A stretch of DNA of 29,014 bases from Lachnoclostridium sp. UBA3262 (lineage in GTDB: Bacteria > Bacillota > Clostridia > Lachnospirales > Lachnospiraceae). Positions 14,895 through 23,752 of this stretch are shown here, in pieces. The first letter of the stretch is position 1. Each line of letters begins with the position of its first letter. The position numbers and the translations under genes were made by a program. The stretch lies in contig DEUM01000070.1 of the NCBI GenBank assembly GCA_002362575.1, forward strand, positions 1 through 29,014. The letters are read 5' to 3'. The notes beneath the pieces are model-generated. The model was not told the DNA's origin. It saw only the letters and a program-made list of their open reading frames with translations, and made no database searches.

Positions 14895-16196
14895 TCAGAT
14901 TCCTTCTTCCTTTTGTTTTCCCTTGTATTCTGCATCCAGTCCGAGCGCCCTCATCTGCCCTACAATATCCTCATACCCCCGGTGGATAAAATGTTCATTC
15001 GTTACACAGGTGACTCCATCTGCCATTCCTGCCGCAATTAATAGGCCGGCGCCGCTTCGGAGGTCATCTGCCTCAACAATGGCGCCATGCAGGCGGGTAA
15101 CTCCGGTTATACTGGCGCGGTTGCTTACATAATCAATGTTAGCTCCCATTTTCCTCAACTGCCGTATCATACGGAACCGGTTTTCAAACACGCCCTCCTC
15201 AATCATACTGACGCCCCCGCTTTTGCAGAGTACTGCCATAAGAAGCGACTGTCCATCTGTCGGAAAACCGGGATAAGGCTCGGTGCGCAGATAATAGACT
15301 GGCTCCGGCCTTTTATCCTGAATCACACGAATTCCGCTTTCCTCTCTATCAATCCGACAGCCCAGACGGGACAAGATTTTATACTCTATCTTTGAAAAGG
15401 AACGTTCTGTCTCAAAAAAAGCCTTTCCGCCACATCCCGCAACCATCATCGCATAGGTAAGAAGGGCAATCCGGTCGCTTCCCAGCAGCCATTTTACGGC
15501 ATGCAGCTTCGATACCCCCCGAATCCGAATCCATTCTGTACCTGCTCCTTCTATCACGGCTCCCATCGCCGTTAAAAAGGAACAGAGTTCAACAATTTCC
15601 GGCTCGCGGGCCGCATTTTCTATCTCTGTTGTACCCTCTGCAAGGACTGCCGCCAAAATAATGTTTTCTGTTGCCCCTACACTGGGAAAGGAAAGCCTGA
15701 TATTTGCCCCCCGCAGATGCCCCTGGACTTCACAACAGATATAAGTCTCCTTCTCTGTAATCTGCACTCCCATCTGCCGGAACGATTTCAAATGATAGTC
15801 AATCGGTCGGCTGCCAATCGAACATCCTCCCGGATAGTCAATCGTTATCTTTCCAAAACGCGCCAGCATACTTCCTGACAATAGGACAGAGGCTCTTATT
15901 TCGTGTGCTTTTTCTTCCTCAATCGCAGTGTTCTGGATTCCTGCGGGATTGATTGTCAGGCAGTGATTTCTGTATTCGGCTTCTCCCCCTGCACCGCGTA
16001 TTACTTCAGCCATTGCGTGTACATCGGAAATATCCGGGCAGTTTTCGATTACCGTTATTCCATCACATAAAATAGCAGCCGCCATAATTGGCAGCACCGC
16101 ATTTTTAGAGCCCTGTATTTTCAGGCTCCCTTCTACTCTGTTCCCTCCGCAGACCTCGATTGACATTCTCTCACCATACAATATATTCTCATTCAT
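14895..16196 (-). CDS. murA: UDP-N-acetylglucosamine 1-carboxyvinyltransferase
   Basis: A 433-residue MurA, which transfers enolpyruvate from PEP to UDP-GlcNAc in the first committed step of peptidoglycan synthesis; it is the fosfomycin target. The KNA lysine is at residue 31. The active-site loop YPGGCSIGSRPIDYH holds Cys125 (equivalent to E. coli C115), so the enzyme should be fosfomycin-sensitive in principle. RMIRQLRKMGA and the DLRSGAGL segment near the end are also typical. The start is uncertain: ATG at 16196 or ATG at 16166 (MSIEVCGG), and neither has a good ribosome site. The first lies at the edge of a perfect 10-bp inverted repeat. It lies 20 bp after ftsW and is coupled to ftsQ. 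Confidence 0.95.
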   Translation of the reverse strand: MNENILYGERMSIEVCGGNRVEGSLKIQGSKNAVLPIMAAAILCDGITVIENCPDISDVHAMAEVIRGAGGEAEYRNHCLTINPAGIQNTAIEEEKAHEIRASVLLSGSMLARFGKITIDYPGGCSIGSRPIDYHLKSFRQMGVQITEKETYICCEVQGHLRGANIRLSFPSVGATENIILAAVLAEGTTEIENAAREPEIVELCSFLTAMGAVIEGAGTEWIRIRGVSKLHAVKWLLGSDRIALLTYAMMVAGCGGKAFFETERSFSKIEYKILSRLGCRIDREESGIRVIQDKRPEPVYYLRTEPYPGFPTDGQSLLMAVLCKSGGVSMIEEGVFENRFRMIRQLRKMGANIDYVSNRASITGVTRLHGAIVEADDLRSGAGLLIAAGMADGVTCVTNEHFIHRGYEDIVGQMRALGLDAEYKGKQKEEGI

Positions 16197-16204
16197 ATTG
16201 TATG
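16175..16204 (-). repeat. perfect inverted repeat at the murA start
   Basis: CATACAATAT (16204-16195 on minus) pairs perfectly with ATATTGTATG (16184-16175) across a 10-nt loop. The first candidate murA ATG (16196-16194) straddles the stem base and loop; the second (16166) lies 8 bases after the stem. It may hide the start codon or present a ribosome site. Confidence 0.6.
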
Positions 16205-16216
16205 AAAGAAATCTTT

Positions 16217-17353
16217 TTAGGTGCTTTTACATTTTGAAGAAATCCCCAGCACAAGTCCCATCTCCGCCATCAAAATCATGATAGAAGTTCCACCATAACT
16301 GATAAACGGAAGCGGAATACCGGTTGACGGCATGGAATTTGTTACAACGGCAATGTTGATTACTACTTGCGCCGCTATATGTATCAATACTCCTGTACAA
16401 ATCAGCGCCGAAAACAAATCCGGAGAATTCATCGCCGTGTTCAAAACACGCCAGAGCAGCAGAATAAACATAATGATAACAATACCTGCCCCCACCATAC
16501 CGAGCTCCTCGCAAATAATGGAAAAAATCATATCGTTATGAGATTCCGGGATAAAACCGAGTTTCTGCATACTCTCTCCAAGTCCGCTTCCAAAAATACC
16601 GCCGGAAGCAATGGCATATAATCCCTGCAAAACCTGATATCCTCTCGGATTGCTTTCCACATTCAGCCATATATCAAAACGGTCTGAGCGGAAGCCTGCT
16701 CCAAAAATAACATAGAGAGCAACCGCCGCCACGCCGACTATGCCAAGAAGTATGTATAACCGTTTTTTCTTTGCCGCCACAAAGCACATACCAAAGGTAA
16801 TAACAAAGACGACAATCGCCGTACTTAAGTTTTCCATTGCCACAAGGACAATCAGCAGCCCGACCGGAATAAAAACGCGGGCAATTCCGGCAAGCCGGCT
16901 CATATCTGCCGGACGTTTCTGTATAAAATAGGCCGCTATCAGAATTACGACAATCTTTGTCAGCTCAGAGGGCTGTATGGATAAAGGTCCGAAATAAAGC
17001 CATCTCTTTGCGCCGTTTACCTCTGCCCCGATAAACAGAACCAGAGTCTGCAGCGCCACCGCCAGCCAGTACAAGGCACTGATAAAACGGATTCGAATCA
17101 GCGGAAGCTGCTTGAGATATAATTTGTAATGGAACCGGCTTACTAAAAACATGGCAGCAATTCCAGCCACTACACCGATTGCCTGCTTTTTCAGAAAATA
17201 AGCGGAATCTCCGTATTTTACCTGTGAGGTATACGAACTTGAGCTATAAATCATCAGCATACCAAAACCAACGAGACAGAGCGTAATCAACAGCAAGCTG
17301 TAGTCAAATGAGCTTTGTACACGATTTTTTGTTTTGTCATTTCCGGTTTCCAC
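16217..17353 (-). CDS. ftsW: peptidoglycan glycosyltransferase FtsW (SEDS family)
   Basis: A 378-residue SEDS-family glycan polymerase that works with a class B PBP at the septum; the sporulation paralogue SpoVE has the same fold. It is a polytopic protein with about ten membrane segments. Family motifs are present: NGAKRWLYFGPLSIQPSEL (cited by its core RWLYFGP and QPSE), GYQVLQGLYAIASGG, PESHNDMIFSIICEELG and PLPFISYGGTS. I place the start at GTG 17353, since GGAGGAAGG ends seven bases upstream; an in-frame TTG at 17368 overlaps that site. The gap to murD is 18 bp. FtsW cannot be told apart from SpoVE here by sequence alone. Confidence 0.93.
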   Translation of the reverse strand: METGNDKTKNRVQSSFDYSLLLITLCLVGFGMLMIYSSSSYTSQVKYGDSAYFLKKQAIGVVAGIAAMFLVSRFHYKLYLKQLPLIRIRFISALYWLAVALQTLVLFIGAEVNGAKRWLYFGPLSIQPSELTKIVVILIAAYFIQKRPADMSRLAGIARVFIPVGLLIVLVAMENLSTAIVVFVITFGMCFVAAKKKRLYILLGIVGVAAVALYVIFGAGFRSDRFDIWLNVESNPRGYQVLQGLYAIASGGIFGSGLGESMQKLGFIPESHNDMIFSIICEELGMVGAGIVIIMFILLLWRVLNTAMNSPDLFSALICTGVLIHIAAQVVINIAVVTNSMPSTGIPLPFISYGGTSIMILMAEMGLVLGISSKCKST

Positions 17354-17371
17354 AAGCCTTCCTCCCAACCA

Positions 17372-18706
17372 TCATAAACTACGGACATAGTCTTTAAACA
17401 TAGTCCCCCTCTGTTCATAGGAATCAAACATATCCCAGCTTGCACACGCCGGGGAAAGAAGAACGGCATCTCCCTCCACCGCAGTCTGTGCCGCCTTTTT
17501 TACTGCTTCTTCCAGATTATCCACAAATTCATAATCCGAAAATCCCTGCCGCTTTGCTGCCTCTGCAATCTTTTCTTTCGTCTCCCCCAGCAGAAAAAGC
17601 TTTTTTACCTTCCCGTCAAAGGCACGAATCCATTCATCAAACTCACCGCCCTTGTCATAACCGCCGCCAATCAGTACCGTAGGACGGTCCATAGAAGAAA
17701 TCCCCTTGATTGCCGCATCCGGATTCGTTCCCTTCGAGTCATTGTAATAGTCTACGCCGCATACCGTCTTCACAAATTCAACCCTATGTTCAACCGCCTG
17801 AAATTCTTTCACTACATGGATAATCTGCTCCATCGGCACACCGAGCTCTCTAGTCATGAGAATGGCCGCCATAATATTTTCACAGTTATGGTCGCCCGGC
17901 AGATGACATTCCTTCATGTTCATCAGGACTTCTCCGGTCTCTCCGTCGACAATATTGTGCATGTCATCCTGATACAGTCCATCTGTCAGCTTCTGTTTAC
18001 TGCTGAAAAATTTTACAAGGCAGGAAAGCTCCCCCGCACGGTTTCTCAGCACTTCATCTTCGTAATTTAATATACACAGATCTTCTTTTGTCTGATTTTT
18101 TGCAATCGCAAACTTTGTATCGATATAACATTCCATTGTCTTGTGACGGTTCAGATGGTCCGGCGTGATATTCAATATCGCACTGACCTTCGGACGGAAG
18201 GTATCTATTGTCTCTAACTGAAAACTGCTGATTTCTGCCACCGTAAAGGAGTTTTCTGTGCTTTTTAAGACTTCCTTCGTATACGGATTTCCAATATTCC
18301 CAACGACAAAGGTCTGTTCGTTATATGCTTTCATGATTTCCCCGACAAGGGTTGTCGTCGTCGTCTTTCCATTGGTTCCCGTGATACCTGCTACCGTCCC
18401 TTTTTCCATCATAAATGCGAGCTCGATTTCCCCGATAATCGGGACATTCTTTTCTCTGAGAAAATGTGCAGGAGGAATATCCAGCGGTACACCCGGACTG
18501 AACACTGCACAGTCAAGCCCGGCAAACACCTCCTCCGGAAAATCCCCCAGATACACCGGGGCGTCATAGGCGCTCACGTCCAAATCCTCTTTTCCGTCAT
18601 ACAGGCACACCCGCGCGCCCATTTTTTTTAACAGCTCATAAGCAGCAAGACCGCTTTTTCCAAGTCCCACGACAACTGCTTTTTTCTCTCTCAATGTCAT
18701 TGTCAT
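17372..18706 (-). CDS. murD: UDP-N-acetylmuramoylalanine--D-glutamate ligase
   Basis: A 444-residue Mur ligase that adds D-glutamate to UDP-MurNAc-L-Ala in the cytoplasm. The N-terminal nucleotide-sugar domain opens with VVVGLGKSGLAAY. The ATP-binding P-loop GTNGKTT is at 110-116, followed by NIGNP, SSFQLE, LNITPDHLNRH, EHRVE and YNDSKGTNPDA, which together are specific to MurD. The length is normal. The start ATG at 18706 has GGAAG eight bases upstream; ATG two codons later is possible. It lies 34 bp after mraY and 18 bp before ftsW, clearly within one operon. Confidence 0.97.
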   Translation of the reverse strand: MTMTLREKKAVVVGLGKSGLAAYELLKKMGARVCLYDGKEDLDVSAYDAPVYLGDFPEEVFAGLDCAVFSPGVPLDIPPAHFLREKNVPIIGEIELAFMMEKGTVAGITGTNGKTTTTTLVGEIMKAYNEQTFVVGNIGNPYTKEVLKSTENSFTVAEISSFQLETIDTFRPKVSAILNITPDHLNRHKTMECYIDTKFAIAKNQTKEDLCILNYEDEVLRNRAGELSCLVKFFSSKQKLTDGLYQDDMHNIVDGETGEVLMNMKECHLPGDHNCENIMAAILMTRELGVPMEQIIHVVKEFQAVEHRVEFVKTVCGVDYYNDSKGTNPDAAIKGISSMDRPTVLIGGGYDKGGEFDEWIRAFDGKVKKLFLLGETKEKIAEAAKRQGFSDYEFVDNLEEAVKKAAQTAVEGDAVLLSPACASWDMFDSYEQRGTMFKDYVRSL

Positions 18707-18740
18707 CCACTCTTTCTTCCATACATAGATTCCGTTTATA

Positions 18741-19706
18741 TTATAGCGCCATCATACCAACTAAGCACAATAATGCTGTAATTACACTGAATGCGGCAAC
18801 CACCTGCGTCTCTGAATATCCGCACAATTCAAAATGATGATGAATCGGCGCCATCTTAAAAATTCGTTTTCCGTGAGTCAGTTTGAAATATCCAACCTGC
18901 ATCATGACGGAGATAACCTCCACCAGATAAATCAGCCCGACTATCACAATGAATAACGGCATATGAAGCATAAGAGCAATCGAGGATACAAAACCGCCAA
19001 GCGCCAGCGAGCCGGTATCTCCCATAAAAACCCTTGCCGGATATGTGTTAAACAGCAAAAATCCCAAAAGACTTCCCACCACTGCCCCGGTAATCGGAGT
19101 CAGGGAAGCATGGAGCACATATGCTGCAATCGTAAAGAAGGTCGCTACAATCGCCGTTACACCGGAGGCTAATCCATCCAACCCATCGGTAAAATTCACA
19201 CCGTTTACCGTGCCGAGAACAACGATAAATACAAAAATGATGTACAGCCATGACGGCATGGTAAAACTGTTGCCGCCCGCAAAAGGAATCAGTATCGTAG
19301 GCTCCATATCCGCCACATTGAAGTAGTAATAGATGAAGACTGCAGTAACAATAAACTGAAGTGCCATCTTCTGCAGAGGCGTCAGCCCCAGCGAACGCTT
19401 CATGACAACCTTTATATAATCATCCAGAAAACCTATCAGTCCAAATCCCAGCGTCATAAAAAGGACAGGGATAATGTCTTTGTATCTCCCCACATAAATC
19501 AAGGATGTAATCAATATGCTGGCAAGAATGACAAGTCCCCCCATTGTCGGCGTACCATTCTTTTTCAGATGCGACTCCGGACCATCCTCTCTTTCCGTCT
19601 GACCAAATTTCAATTTTCTCAAAAATGGGATGATAACCGGACAAAGCACTACGCTTATCAAAAAAGCTATAATAACCGGCATCAATACACTTAGATTCAA
19701 CTCCAT
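18741..19706 (-). CDS. mraY: phospho-N-acetylmuramoyl-pentapeptide-transferase
   Basis: A 321-residue integral membrane enzyme that links phospho-MurNAc-pentapeptide to undecaprenyl phosphate, making lipid I. It has about ten membrane helices. Signature regions: KKNGTPTMGG, FLDDYIKV, NFTDGLDGLASG (catalytic/Mg-binding aspartates), FMGDTGSLALGG and MAPIHHHFE. The start is the ATG at 19706, with AGAGGTG six bases upstream; a GTG three codons earlier overlaps that site. A possible promoter lies at 19753-19781, so the gene need not depend on transcription through the inverted-repeat element behind it. Confidence 0.97.
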   Translation of the reverse strand: MELNLSVLMPVIIAFLISVVLCPVIIPFLRKLKFGQTEREDGPESHLKKNGTPTMGGLVILASILITSLIYVGRYKDIIPVLFMTLGFGLIGFLDDYIKVVMKRSLGLTPLQKMALQFIVTAVFIYYYFNVADMEPTILIPFAGGNSFTMPSWLYIIFVFIVVLGTVNGVNFTDGLDGLASGVTAIVATFFTIAAYVLHASLTPITGAVVGSLLGFLLFNTYPARVFMGDTGSLALGGFVSSIALMLHMPLFIVIVGLIYLVEVISVMMQVGYFKLTHGKRIFKMAPIHHHFELCGYSETQVVAAFSVITALLCLVGMMAL

Positions 19707-19752
19707 ATCCTGCACCTCTCTTATCTTACTCCGTACGTCAACGCACTAGTTT

Positions 19753-19781
19753 ATTTTATACCATTACGGGCTTTACCGCAA
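19753..19781 (-). promoter_or_regulatory. possible promoter for mraY
   Basis: On the minus strand, -35 TTGCGG (19781-19776), a 17-bp spacer and -10 TAAAAT (19758-19753). It sits between the inverted-repeat element and mraY. The -35 is only moderately good. Confidence 0.45.
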
Positions 19782-19836
19782 GCACTAATCTCATGCGGAC
19801 AAGGCAATTACTTAATCATTTGCATTTTCAGGGGAA

Positions 19837-20115
19837 TCGGGTATTTAACGGTTTCCTGCCCGGGATATCACTCCCAGCGAAAAATAGATTGTTTCCTCTG
19901 TTTACAAAAGGCTCTCGCCGCCCTTCGCCAAACTCGATGTCCGCTGTCATTTTTTCCTGCCTTTTGGCAGTGTCGCCGCCCGCCGGTCCTTATGCACCAC
20001 CTTAGTTACTGATTTCTGCGGACATCTCAGACAGTGCTCGGGCGGCGTATTTGTAAGCAGAGGAAACCATATTTTTCGGGAGTGATATAATGACAGGAAA
20101 CCGTTGAATACCCGA
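19837..20115. repeat. 279-bp inverted-repeat element within the dcw cluster (copy B)
   Basis: The left arm from 19837 (TCGGGTATTTAACGGTTTCC) is repeated in inverted orientation ending at 20115, and similarity runs inward about 100 bp with small gaps: ATATCACTCCC, GAAAAATA, GTTTCCTCTG, TTACAAA, CCGCCC, GATGTCCGC. The centre holds a CTGCCTTTTGGCAG hairpin and the 26-bp block shared with copy A. The outer end stops 6 bp after the PBP stop codon. I see no target-site duplication. The 415-bp gap between mraY and the PBP contains only this and the mraY promoter. Confidence 0.85.
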
Positions 20116-20121
20116 CACCCT

Positions 20122-21840
20122 TTATTTTTTAGTAAGGTAAGGAAGCACATTCGTATACAAGGTAGAAATCGCCGGAGCCGCTATCGTTCCCCCATAATAG
20201 AGTCCCTGCGGCTCGTCGATGCGGACAAGTGCAATTACCTGAGGATTTTCAACGGGCGCAAAGCCAATCGTGGACGCAATGTATTTTCCATTGCCGCGCG
20301 GAAGCTTCTGGCTGGTACCTGTTTTTGCTCCTACCGTAAAGCCCTCTACCGCAGCGTTTTTCCCTGTCCCCTCCGATACGACCTTGCCGAGCGCCTCCCT
20401 GACAAGGTCGGATGTTTTCTTAGATACAATCTGGTCGCCGCCCGGATAAACAAATTTTTTTATTTTACTGCCCTCCGCTCCCACTGCACTGACTCCAAAA
20501 TGCGGGGTAATGCTCTTTCCCCCGTTTATCATGGAAGCCGCACAGGTCAGAAGGCGAATCGGAGACATCTGGAAGGACTGCCCAAAGGACATGGTGGCAA
20601 GCTCCACCGCCCCCACATTTTTCTCCTTGTGCATAATCGTCTTTGCCTCTCCCGGCACATCAATTCCCGTTTTCTGAAGGGCGCCAAATGCCGTGATTTC
20701 TTTAAAAAAGTCCTTCACACCGACTCTGGCACCAACCTCAATAAACACCGGATTACAGGAATTCATTATCCCCTGTAAAAAGGTTTCACTTCCATGTCCC
20801 GTTGTCTTATGGCAACGGATTCTTCTATCTTCAACCATTTTATATCCCGGACACTGAAAGCGGTCCGACATCTTCACAACACCCTTTTCCAGTGCCGCTG
20901 CCGTCGTCAGAATTTTAAAGGTAGAACCCGGCTCATACGTGTCCGACACACAGCCATTCCTCCACATCGCATTGAGCCTTTTATTCTTTTCCTTCTCTGA
21001 CAGCTCTCCTTCCGACTCTGGAAGGGTATAGGGATCATTTAAGTTAAATTCCGGGACTCCTGCCATGGCATATATCTCGCCATTATTCGGATTCATCACG
21101 ATGATTTCAACACTCTTTGCTTTCTTTTTTTTGAGGAGCGTATGTGCCACCTGATCTGCGTACTCCATAATAGTCAGATCCAGACTGGTGTTTAAAGTCC
21201 AGCCTGCTATCGGTTCAATACGGTCCTCTGCTCCATTTTCAATTTCGGTTCCGTGGGCTGTTGTCATCGTAAGAATCGAACCATCTGTCCCTTTCAAATA
21301 TTTCTCATAGGTAACTTCGAGACCGATAATCCCCTGATTATCGCTTCCAGTAAATCCAAGCACCTTGGAAGCCAGTGAATCATACTGGTATTCCCGTTTA
21401 TAATCTTCATCGACGGTCACTCCCGCCAACTTATAATTCCGTATTTTATCTGAAGTCTCCTTATCAACATTTGATTTGACTTTCTCACGGGAAGAAACCT
21501 TTTCCACTTTTTTTCGGATGGCCTCCTCTGACATATCCAGTTCTTTGGATAATATTGAAATTATTTTCTCCGGTTCTTTTATCTGGCTATGGATAACCGA
21601 TATCGTTGAAACGGAACGGTTCCCCGCCAGAAGTTTGCCGTTCCTGTCTAAAATCTTTCCCCTTTCTGCCTTTATCTTCCGCTCCCTCTCATGCAGTTCC
21701 TTTGCCTGCACGCCGTAATAGTCGGTGCAAAATACCATCAGATATCCCAGTCTGGTAAACATGCACACCAACATTAGGGCAAAAACAAAAAATACCAAAA
21801 ACATATTTTGTCTTTGGTAAGTTTTGTGTCTGTTCCACAT
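20122..21840 (-). CDS. class B penicillin-binding protein, SpoVD/FtsI-like (second copy)
   Basis: A 572-residue peptidoglycan D,D-transpeptidase anchored by one N-terminal membrane helix (about 12-37). The dimerisation region begins at RGKILDRNGKLLAGN. The transpeptidase domain has the nucleophile motif STFK (Ser306, Lys309), SCN (361-363) and KTGT (506-509). It ends soon after the catalytic domain, with no C-terminal PASTA domain, unlike Bacillus SpoVD. It is a paralogue of the PBP just upstream (21898-23730), with which it shares the whole layout. By position it may be the sporulation-type SpoVD; the sequence alone does not settle this. The start ATG has GAGGCGG close upstream. The inverted-repeat element follows 6 bp after the stop. 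Confidence 0.9.
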   Translation of the reverse strand: MWNRHKTYQRQNMFLVFFVFALMLVCMFTRLGYLMVFCTDYYGVQAKELHERERKIKAERGKILDRNGKLLAGNRSVSTISVIHSQIKEPEKIISILSKELDMSEEAIRKKVEKVSSREKVKSNVDKETSDKIRNYKLAGVTVDEDYKREYQYDSLASKVLGFTGSDNQGIIGLEVTYEKYLKGTDGSILTMTTAHGTEIENGAEDRIEPIAGWTLNTSLDLTIMEYADQVAHTLLKKKKAKSVEIIVMNPNNGEIYAMAGVPEFNLNDPYTLPESEGELSEKEKNKRLNAMWRNGCVSDTYEPGSTFKILTTAAALEKGVVKMSDRFQCPGYKMVEDRRIRCHKTTGHGSETFLQGIMNSCNPVFIEVGARVGVKDFFKEITAFGALQKTGIDVPGEAKTIMHKEKNVGAVELATMSFGQSFQMSPIRLLTCAASMINGGKSITPHFGVSAVGAEGSKIKKFVYPGGDQIVSKKTSDLVREALGKVVSEGTGKNAAVEGFTVGAKTGTSQKLPRGNGKYIASTIGFAPVENPQVIALVRIDEPQGLYYGGTIAAPAISTLYTNVLPYLTKK

Positions 21841-21897
21841 AGGCCGCCTCAGAAAAAATCATCGTTACAGTCTATTGGTTTCTCTATCATAATATGA

Positions 21898-23730
21898 TTA
21901 TTTTGACGCATACTGACCTAAAAATGGCAATACTTTTTTCAAAATCTGATTTGCAAACTCAGTCGCATAGGTACTGTGTGCCTGGTCTTTCACGTGCGGT
22001 TCATCTACAATTACATAAATCGCGACCTCCGGATCCTCCGCCGGCGTACATCCGATAAAGGATACAAGATATTTTTTCTTTGACACCGGACGCTTTTCTG
22101 CCGTTCCTGTTTTTCCGCCAATCGAATACCCCTTTACCTTTGCCGGCTTTGCCGTCCCATCCTCCACGGTTGATTTGAGGTAACTTCGCAGGCTCTTACT
22201 CGTATCCTCCGAGGTCGTTTTCTTGACAACAACAGAGTCTACCGTTTCCACCACATCACCCTTGCTGTTCTGTATTTCTTTGACAATGTGTGGCTGATAG
22301 TAATTCCCACCATTTACCAGTGAACAAAAACCACTCAGCATCTGCACCATTGTCACTGTCTGCGTCTGACCAAAGCTGCTCGTAGCAAGCTCTACCGGAT
22401 TCAGCTCCTCCTTCGTGTGAATCAACCCGGAAGTTTCCCCCGGCAAATCCACTCCGGTGCGCTGTCCAAATCCATACAGTTTATTATATTTACTAAACTT
22501 TCCACGTCCCAGTTTTAACCCAATTTCCATTAACGCGCTGTTACAGGACTCCATCAGGCTGTGGCGCAAATCCAATACGCCGTGTCCCGAACGGTTACTG
22601 CAGTGGATTTCCCTGTCTGCGACCTTGCGCACACCCTTACAATTAAAAGTAGAGTTTGCCGAGACCAGATTCTCATCCAACGCCGCCGCAAAGGTAAATG
22701 GCTTGTAGGTAGAACCCGGCTCATAGGCCGAACCGATACAGAAATTCGACCACATCGCCATAAGGTTTGTATTTTTTTCCTTATCACTCATTGCCTGAAT
22801 CTGTGCCTCCGTATACATGCTGCTTAAATCTCTCGGCTGATTCAAATCAAAGGTGGAGTCCGAAGCCATAGCAAGAATTTCGCCGTTCTTCGGATTCATC
22901 ATCATGACGGCAACCCTTTTCGCACCGGTTCCATTTTTCTGGAAGTCCGCAATTTGCCTCTCGATAATCTGCTGTACATTCGCATCAATCGTAAGTACAA
23001 CAGAATTGCCGTCCTTTGCCTCCTTAATCGTCCTCTGCAGATTCATGTTGGAGTCAAAATATCCGTATTCCCGTCCGGTCGTCCCACACAATTCATCGTT
23101 ATAGCTCTCCTCTACACCATAAGTTCCCTTGTTTTCCGAGGACAAAAAACCTATCAGGTTGCACGCCACTGTTTTCAGCGGATAATTTCTTGTGTAGGTT
23201 TCCTCGAACCATACGCCATGAATCAATTTATTCTCTTTCATTTTTTTCTGAAAACCTTCTACTCGGTCTGACGCCAGCTCTTTCAGATTATCCAGCCTTA
23301 CATACATGGATTTTGGATTTTTTTCAATCGCTTCCTCCAACTGCTGTTTTTCAATTGAAAAATATTCTGAAATAGCGTCTACGGTAGCCACCTTCTCTGC
23401 CGCGTTCGTCAAAAGAGTTCTTGGCTCAAGCACCAGATTATATTTTCGCACGCTCACTGCCAGCGTCGTGCTGTTCCGGTCCTTTATCGCCCCCCTCTGA
23501 TAATTCAGCACCGTATTTGTGTACGACTGCTGGGACAGCGCCGCCTTCTTATAGCGGTCGCCATCATTTTTGTTAATTCGGTATATCCGGTATACCAATC
23601 CGATAAATGCAAATAAAAAAATAACAAAAAAAGCAAAGAGGGTAATACGCATCCCTCTTGTAAAACGCTTTGTTTTTGCCTTTCTCCTACGCCTTCTTCT
23701 GGCATAACCCCTGCGGCTGTATGAACTCAT
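21898..23730 (-). CDS. class B penicillin-binding protein, FtsI/PbpB-like
   Basis: A 610-residue septal-type D,D-transpeptidase that cross-links peptidoglycan with FtsW. The N-terminus is very basic (RRGYARRRRRRKAKTKR) and followed by a single membrane helix at about 29-48. RGAIKDRNSTTLA starts the PBP dimer domain. The catalytic domain holds STYK (Ser340, Lys343), SCN (395-397) and KTGT (540-543). No PASTA domain is present. The ATG follows AGGTGAG. It lies 22 bp after the ftsL-like gene, the usual position of ftsI/pbpB, so I regard this one as the vegetative division PBP and its downstream neighbour as the paralogue. Confidence 0.93.
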   Translation of the reverse strand: MSSYSRRGYARRRRRRKAKTKRFTRGMRITLFAFFVIFLFAFIGLVYRIYRINKNDGDRYKKAALSQQSYTNTVLNYQRGAIKDRNSTTLAVSVRKYNLVLEPRTLLTNAAEKVATVDAISEYFSIEKQQLEEAIEKNPKSMYVRLDNLKELASDRVEGFQKKMKENKLIHGVWFEETYTRNYPLKTVACNLIGFLSSENKGTYGVEESYNDELCGTTGREYGYFDSNMNLQRTIKEAKDGNSVVLTIDANVQQIIERQIADFQKNGTGAKRVAVMMMNPKNGEILAMASDSTFDLNQPRDLSSMYTEAQIQAMSDKEKNTNLMAMWSNFCIGSAYEPGSTYKPFTFAAALDENLVSANSTFNCKGVRKVADREIHCSNRSGHGVLDLRHSLMESCNSALMEIGLKLGRGKFSKYNKLYGFGQRTGVDLPGETSGLIHTKEELNPVELATSSFGQTQTVTMVQMLSGFCSLVNGGNYYQPHIVKEIQNSKGDVVETVDSVVVKKTTSEDTSKSLRSYLKSTVEDGTAKPAKVKGYSIGGKTGTAEKRPVSKKKYLVSFIGCTPAEDPEVAIYVIVDEPHVKDQAHSTYATEFANQILKKVLPFLGQYASK

Positions 23731-23752
23731 GTACGTCTCACCTGCTCAATAT

